Below, in pieces: positions 5,409 to 9,364 of a DNA stretch of 9,364 nt. A model generated the notes under the pieces. The model was not told where the DNA came from. It saw only the letters and a program-made list of their open reading frames with translations, and made no database searches. The position numbers were made by a program, and so were the translations under genes. How positions within the stretch are numbered: position 1 is the first letter of the stretch; each line of letters opens with the position of its first letter. Origin of the DNA: CAZAEB01 sp964484095 (GTDB lineage: Bacteria; Patescibacteriota; Microgenomatia; UBA12405; BS750m-G30); contig CAZAEB010000022.1 in NCBI GenBank assembly GCA_964484095.1, positions 1-9,364 of the forward strand. The letters run 5' to 3'.

Positions 5409-7481
5409 CTAGTGAGTTATTTTATCGCCCTTGCTCTGGTTTTGCAACCTGATGATTAGTTTACGGGAAAGCTTGTCCTTAAAAAGGAGGATTTGAGCGT
5501 CCTTTCGGGTTGTGTTTATCAGTTTTGAGTCAAGCAGAGAGGCGATTTTCAGTTTTGAGAATCCGTGTTGACGAATACCATAAATTTCTCCTGGCCCGCG
5601 AACTTCCAGATCGATTTCTGCAAGTTTTATTCCATTTCTGATAGTCTCCATCGCCTTAAGTCTCCTTGTTGCTTTTGCTCCTGGTTTTTCAACAAACAGA
5701 AAACAATATGATTTTTCTTTTCTTCGCCCTACCCTACCCCTTAATTGGTGTAACTGAGCTAAGCCAAATCTGTCAGCAGCCTCGATCATCATTATTGTTG
5801 CTCCAGGAATATCAATTCCCACCTCAACCACAGGAGTAGAAACCAGGATATCGATTTTGCCTTTGCGCATTTTTTCCAAAACAACCTGTTTTTCTTTGCT
5901 TTTCATTCGGCCATGTAGCAATCCTAGTTTTAAGTCGGGGAAAACTGTTTTTTTAAGTCTAGTAAACTCGTTTTTGGCCGCCTTGATTGTTTCCATTGTT
6001 TCTGATGGTTCAATAAAAGGACAAATGATAAACACTTGCGCGCGGTGTTTTTTAATTTGTTTTTCAATCCACCGATATCCCTTTTCCCGTCTACTTGAAG
6101 GGATGACAAAAGTAGCCACCTTTTTTCTTCCGGAAGGAAGTTGATTTAGTAAAGAAAGATTTAAGTCGCCATGCAAAGTAAGAGCGACAGTCCTAGGAAT
6201 AGGAGTGGCGGTCATTGTTAGAAGGTGAGGAGATATTTGTTTATTTTTTTGGTTTTCCTCAACTAGTTTTTTCCGTTGTTCAACTCCGAATCGGTGTTGT
6301 TCGTCAATAACTATCAGAGCTAATCTGTTAAATTTTTCTTTCTGGTGAAGCAGGGCGTGGGTTCCTATTAAAACATCATAGTTGTTAATCTCGTTATTTT
6401 GAATAGTTTTTTTCTTTCCAGTCAATAGAGCAACCTTTATTCCATAAGGTTTGTACAGATTGCGAAAAGTTCTGAAATGCTGAAAGGCAAGAATTTCTGT
6501 TGGTACCAGAATAGTTGTTTGGCATTTGTTTAAGGCGACAGTGTAGACGGCAATAGCGGCAACAATTGTTTTTCCAGAACCGACATCTCCTTGCAGCAGC
6601 CGGTTCATTGGAACGATCTTTGAAAGATCGGTAAATATTTGTTTGGCAGTTCTTTCCTGGGCCTGGGTCAGTTTAAAGGGGAGGTTTTTGATAAAACTGT
6701 TTCTTTTTTTCGTGAAAGGTTTTAATTTGTAAGTTTTTTTGGCCTTTTCCCGGGATAATTTTTTTACAAGAAAACCAAGTTGGATAATAAACATCTCATC
6801 ATAAGAGAGCCTTTTTCTGGCCTTTTTTAAACTTAATTTGTTTGAAGGAAAATGAATTTTCTCTATTGCCTCTTTTTGGCCGATAAGATTATTTTTTAGC
6901 AAAAGACTGTTGGGTAAAAATTCCTCGATATTATCTTTTAGTAAAACAAGTGATTGAGAAGCAAGCTTTCTAAGATATCTTGAACTGACTATTTTATTTT
7001 CTGGATATACTGGTACCAGCCTGCCTGTGTTGATATTTGGATATTTTGAGCCGAGGTTCTCATTTATAAACTCATAAGCAGGGGAAACAAAACTTAATTT
7101 ATGCAAAAATTGATTGACTTTCCCAGAAAAGAACATCTTTGTTCCTGGAGCTATTGTACGGATAAGAAAAGGTTGATTAAACCAGGTAATATCAATTTTT
7201 CCCGTATCGTCCTCCACTACTGCTTTTTGAAGAATCTTTCTATTTTTGTGATATTCGTTTTTGATACTGATAACCCGGCCTTTGATGGTTACAGTCTCCC
7301 CTGCTTTCACTTGAGAGATCTTTACTTTTGATGAATAGTCGTCGTAGCGATGAGGAAAATGGTGAAAAAGATCCTCAATGGTGAAAATTTCTAAGCTGGA
7401 TAGTTTATTAGCCATTTTTGGCCCGACTCCTTTTAGATATCGAATTGAGGTGTCAAGACTTATGGCTTTCGCCGGTTTCAT
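5409..7481 (-). CDS. recG: ATP-dependent DNA helicase RecG
   Basis: A 690-residue branch-migrating helicase acting on stalled replication forks and Holliday junctions. The N-terminus carries a helix-hairpin-helix-like YLKGVGPKMANKL (15-27) and the wedge OB fold (about 60-150). Superfamily 2 motifs follow: LTQAQ (271-275), Walker A GDVGSGKT (298-305), the DEQH box (393-396), TATPIPRT (424-431), LLHGRM (521-526), and motif VI QLRGRVGR (579-586). The RGPGEIYGIRQHG segment (628-640) corresponds to the conserved TRG translocation motif. All key residues are present and the length matches the family (about 680-700). The ATG at 7481 overlaps the stop of the preceding small ORF as TAATG, with GGAAAA a few bases upstream. 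It is the first large gene of the minus-strand operon. Confidence 0.97.
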   Translation of the reverse strand: MKPAKAISLDTSIRYLKGVGPKMANKLSSLEIFTIEDLFHHFPHRYDDYSSKVKISQVKAGETVTIKGRVISIKNEYHKNRKILQKAVVEDDTGKIDITWFNQPFLIRTIAPGTKMFFSGKVNQFLHKLSFVSPAYEFINENLGSKYPNINTGRLVPVYPENKIVSSRYLRKLASQSLVLLKDNIEEFLPNSLLLKNNLIGQKEAIEKIHFPSNKLSLKKARKRLSYDEMFIIQLGFLVKKLSREKAKKTYKLKPFTKKRNSFIKNLPFKLTQAQERTAKQIFTDLSKIVPMNRLLQGDVGSGKTIVAAIAVYTVALNKCQTTILVPTEILAFQHFRTFRNLYKPYGIKVALLTGKKKTIQNNEINNYDVLIGTHALLHQKEKFNRLALIVIDEQHRFGVEQRKKLVEENQKNKQISPHLLTMTATPIPRTVALTLHGDLNLSLLNQLPSGRKKVATFVIPSSRREKGYRWIEKQIKKHRAQVFIICPFIEPSETMETIKAAKNEFTRLKKTVFPDLKLGLLHGRMKSKEKQVVLEKMRKGKIDILVSTPVVEVGIDIPGATIMMIEAADRFGLAQLHQLRGRVGRRKEKSYCFLFVEKPGAKATRRLKAMETIRNGIKLAEIDLEVRGPGEIYGIRQHGFSKLKIASLLDSKLINTTRKDAQILLFKDKLSRKLIIRLQNQSKGDKITH

Positions 7482-7606
7482 TATTTTCCAAATAGGTAAA
7501 GTACAGGCAGGAAACTACTTAAAAGCAGTGAGATTGTAGCAATAATGATTACCGTTTTAGCAATCGAGTTTTTATTGATTTTTATTTTTATCCTGCCAAT
7601 TCTCAT
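7481..7606 (-). CDS. Small single-span membrane protein, function unknown, coupled to recG
   Basis: A 41-residue ORF from the ATG at 7606 to a TAA at 7481-7483 whose last base is the first base of the recG ATG (TAATG). The sequence begins with a basic tail (MRIGRIKIKINKNSIAK) followed by a hydrophobic segment at about residues 18-39 (TVIIIATISLLLSSFLPVLY) and ends LFGK, so it is predicted to be a single-pass membrane peptide with its basic N-terminus in the cytoplasm. I do not recognise a family. Support for a real gene: the exact stop/start overlap with recG, a sensible membrane topology, and a TATACT -10-like box six bases before the ATG. Against: short length, and AT-rich DNA often gives hydrophobic frames by chance. 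It might instead only serve to couple translation into recG. Confidence 0.55.
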   Translation of the reverse strand: MRIGRIKIKINKNSIAKTVIIIATISLLLSSFLPVLYLFGK

Positions 7607-7612
7607 AAAAAA

Positions 7613-7642
7613 AGTATAACATGATTGAAACACAAGCAACAA
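7613..7642 (-). promoter_or_regulatory. Predicted promoter of the recG-khpA operon (possibly leaderless)
   Basis: On the minus strand TGTTATACT gives an extended -10 (TGn plus TATACT at 7613-7618). A weak -35 candidate TTGTTG lies at 7637-7642 with an 18-base spacer (TTGCTT at 7634-7639 is an alternative with 15). A start site seven bases after the -10 falls on the A of the small-ORF ATG at 7606. Judged by eye only. Confidence 0.5.
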
Positions 7643-7644
7643 AG

Positions 7645-7673
7645 TTGGATGAGGGAGGATTATTTGTTAAAAT
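7645..7673 (+). promoter_or_regulatory. Predicted promoter of the penicillin-binding protein gene
   Basis: TTGGAT (7645-7650), a 17-base spacer and TAAAAT (7668-7673), with TG at 7665-7666 making an extended -10. Predicted transcription start is near 7680, leaving a leader of about 21 bases before the ATG at 7701. A perfect TTGACA at 7676-7681 is an alternative -35, but its best -10 (AATGAT at 7700-7705, 18-base spacer) is poor; it would force use of the later ATG at 7734. Confidence 0.4.
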
Positions 7674-7700
7674 AATTGACAGATAGCCTTGGAAAATGGA

Positions 7701-9364
7701 ATGATTAATGATTCTTATATTTGGTTTGAAGAAATGAGGAAAAAATTACAAAGGTTGCGTGTAAATCGCCGCCAGTTGAATTCGTCAAAAATAAAAGCAA
7801 AATTTTGGCTTTATTTAAGTGTTGGATTTTTAACATCGGTAGTAGTTGGTTTTTTGGCAGTAATAGTTGCTTTTGCCTGGTATTCCAAAGATCTTCCCTC
7901 CCCAGATAAACTGGTCCGCAGAGAAGGTTTTTCTACTCGGATAAATGATCGCAACGGAAAAGCGGTTTACGATGTCTATGACGATGTCAAAAGAATTTCT
8001 GTATCTTGGGAGGAAATACCTGACTGGTTAAAATTGGCGACAATTTCTATTGAAGATAAGGAGTTTTATTCTCATCCGGGCTTTAGCGTTAAGGGAATGG
8101 CTCGGGCGGTTTATAATATTGTAGTTCGCGGAAAGCTTCAGGGAGGATCGACGCTAACCCAGCAACTTATCAAAAACGCTCTTTTAACTTCAGAAAGAAG
8201 AGTGTCGAGAAAGGTAAAGGAGTTTGTTTTAGCTCTTCAGACGGAAAGGAAGTATTCTAAAGACGAAATTTTATTAATGTATTTAAATGAAGCTCCTTAT
8301 GGAGGACCCTTGTGGGGAGTTGGTGCCGCTGCAGAGCAGTATTTTGATAAGAAAGTTAGTGACTTAAATTTGGTCGAGTCAGTAATTCTTGCCGGGCTTC
8401 CTCAAAGACCATCTGTTTATTCTCCTTTTAGTGATAACGAGAATGCATATGCAGAGAGGGCGGCTCAGGTGCTAAGGAGGATGCAAGAGGACGGATATAT
8501 AAGTGAGGATGAGAAAAAGGAGGCGGTAGATCAGTTAGCTGAAGTTTCCTTTCGAGAATCTAAAACCTTTTTTGATGCCCCTCACTTTGTTGCTTATGTC
8601 AGAAGTCTTTTGGAGGAAAGATATGGTGAAGATGTGGTTGCTCAAGGAGGGCTAACAGTTACCACCTCCATTGATTTAGAACTTCAAAGAAAAGCTCAGG
8701 ATATTGTTAGTGAAGAGATCGATAAAGTGGATGGTTTAAATATTACTAATGGAGCAGCGATCGTGCTAGATCCGGAGACGGGAGAGATATTGGCAATGGT
8801 TGGCTCAAGAGATTTTTCTTCTGAGGATATACCAGGAAAATTTAATGTAGTTACTCAAGGGCTAAGACAGCCTGGTTCAGCGATCAAGCCGGTTACTTAT
8901 GCTGCTGCGCTAGAAAGGGGCTATACTCCAGCAACATTAATTATGGATGTTAAGACCATCTTTCCAGTAATCGGTCAAGAAGATTATGTTCCGGTTAACT
9001 ATGATGGTAATTATAATGGGCCAATGAGTTTAAGGAGTGTTTTGGGAAACTCAATAAACATTCCTGCTGTTAAGCTTTTGGCGATGATAGGAATGGAAAC
9101 AATGCTTGAAAAAGCCAGTCAGATGGGTCTTTCTACTCTAGCGCCAACAAAAGAAAACTTGAAAAGATTTGGCCTTTCGGTTACTTTGGGAGGCGGAGAG
9201 GTTAGGCTTATTGATCTTGCTAGCAGTTACTGTTCTTTTGCAAACGGAGGAATTAGGCGAGATCCGGTAGCAATACTAAAAGTGGAAGACAAAGACGGCA
9301 AGGTTCTAGAGCAGCACAAGACTGTTAAGGGAAAGCAGGTTTTGAGTCCAGAGGTGGCCTTTTT
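7701..9364 (+). CDS. Class A penicillin-binding protein (PBP1A-like), 3' truncated by window edge
   Basis: Bifunctional peptidoglycan synthase anchored in the membrane; 554 residues are visible and the frame runs off the end. A basic tail is followed by a transmembrane helix at about 36-60. The GT51 glycosyltransferase motifs are all present: EDKEFYSHPG with catalytic Glu118, GGSTLTQQLIKN, RKVKE, KDEILLMYLN and AERAAQVLRR. The transpeptidase domain shows the SxxK box SAIK (Ser393 nucleophile, Lys396) and SxN as SIN (Ser451); the KTG box would lie beyond the edge. The start at 7701 has GGAA seven bases upstream and suits the predicted promoter. An ATG at 7734 (11 residues shorter, MRKKLQRLR) is equally plausible by sequence. 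It is divergent from recG. The symbol is left blank because ponA, mrcA and pbpF cannot be told apart here. Confidence 0.95.
   Translation, partial: MINDSYIWFEEMRKKLQRLRVNRRQLNSSKIKAKFWLYLSVGFLTSVVVGFLAVIVAFAWYSKDLPSPDKLVRREGFSTRINDRNGKAVYDVYDDVKRISVSWEEIPDWLKLATISIEDKEFYSHPGFSVKGMARAVYNIVVRGKLQGGSTLTQQLIKNALLTSERRVSRKVKEFVLALQTERKYSKDEILLMYLNEAPYGGPLWGVGAAAEQYFDKKVSDLNLVESVILAGLPQRPSVYSPFSDNENAYAERAAQVLRRMQEDGYISEDEKKEAVDQLAEVSFRESKTFFDAPHFVAYVRSLLEERYGEDVVAQGGLTVTTSIDLELQRKAQDIVSEEIDKVDGLNITNGAAIVLDPETGEILAMVGSRDFSSEDIPGKFNVVTQGLRQPGSAIKPVTYAAALERGYTPATLIMDVKTIFPVIGQEDYVPVNYDGNYNGPMSLRSVLGNSINIPAVKLLAMIGMETMLEKASQMGLSTLAPTKENLKRFGLSVTLGGGEVRLIDLASSYCSFANGGIRRDPVAILKVEDKDGKVLEQHKTVKGKQVLSPEVAF

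Noticed and set aside
6614..6630. Perfect inverted repeat with 8-base arms and one central base (CGATCTTT-G-AAAGATCG).
   Set aside because: It lies inside the recG coding sequence between helicase motifs, encodes an ordinary TDLSKIV stretch, is not followed by a U-tract, and one such match in 9 kb is not far from chance.
1..9364. CRISPR array, tRNA/rRNA genes, insertion sequence, phage or defence genes.
   Set aside because: No direct-repeat array, tRNA-like cloverleaf, transposase motif or terminal inverted repeats were seen; nearly every base is explained by housekeeping or pilus genes.

Overview
The window reads as a compact, AT-rich chromosomal segment of a reduced bacterium, most likely a member of the Candidate Phyla Radiation (Patescibacteria), perhaps a Microgenomates-type lineage. 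That placement is an inference. It rests on tightly packed and overlapping genes, short versions of housekeeping proteins, a type IV pilus cluster that ends at pilO with no pilP or pilQ, rpmF without fatty-acid genes, and Shine-Dalgarno sites that are mostly weak or absent. TGA acts as a normal stop (for example after pilV, nusB and pilO), so the TGA-to-glycine code of Gracilibacteria/Absconditabacteria does not apply.

Layout: (1) Bases 1-3603, plus strand: the distal part of a type IV pilus operon. It holds the C-terminal part of a GspH/FimT-like pseudopilin, a PilV/GspI-like minor pilin, a PilW/GspJ-like minor pilin, then pilM, pilN and pilO. Most of these genes overlap or lie within a few bases of each other. 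The three pilins would form the tip/initiation complex outside the membrane; PilM (cytoplasm) binds the N-terminus of PilN, and PilN and PilO form the inner-membrane alignment platform.

(2) Bases 3617-7606, minus strand, converging on pilO: an information-processing operon in transcription order small membrane ORF - recG - rpmF - nusB - rnc - rpsP - khpA. Products are a branch-migrating helicase, ribosomal proteins L32 and S16, the antitermination factor NusB, RNase III and a KH-domain RNA chaperone. The order resembles the recG...rnc...rpsP-khpA region of Firmicutes with the fatty-acid and SRP/SMC genes removed.

(3) Bases 7607-7700: a short divergent intergenic region with back-to-back promoter-like elements. 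The leftward one would place the transcript start on the start codon of the small ORF, giving a leaderless mRNA. (4) Bases 7701-9364, plus strand: a class A penicillin-binding protein (GT51 glycosyltransferase plus transpeptidase) that runs off the right edge.

No tRNA, rRNA, CRISPR array, insertion sequence or phage gene was seen. No clearly new system was found. The most notable points are the collapsed ancestral gene order, the leaderless small membrane ORF coupled to recG, the long rpmF/nusB overlap, and paired cysteines in the three minor pilins.
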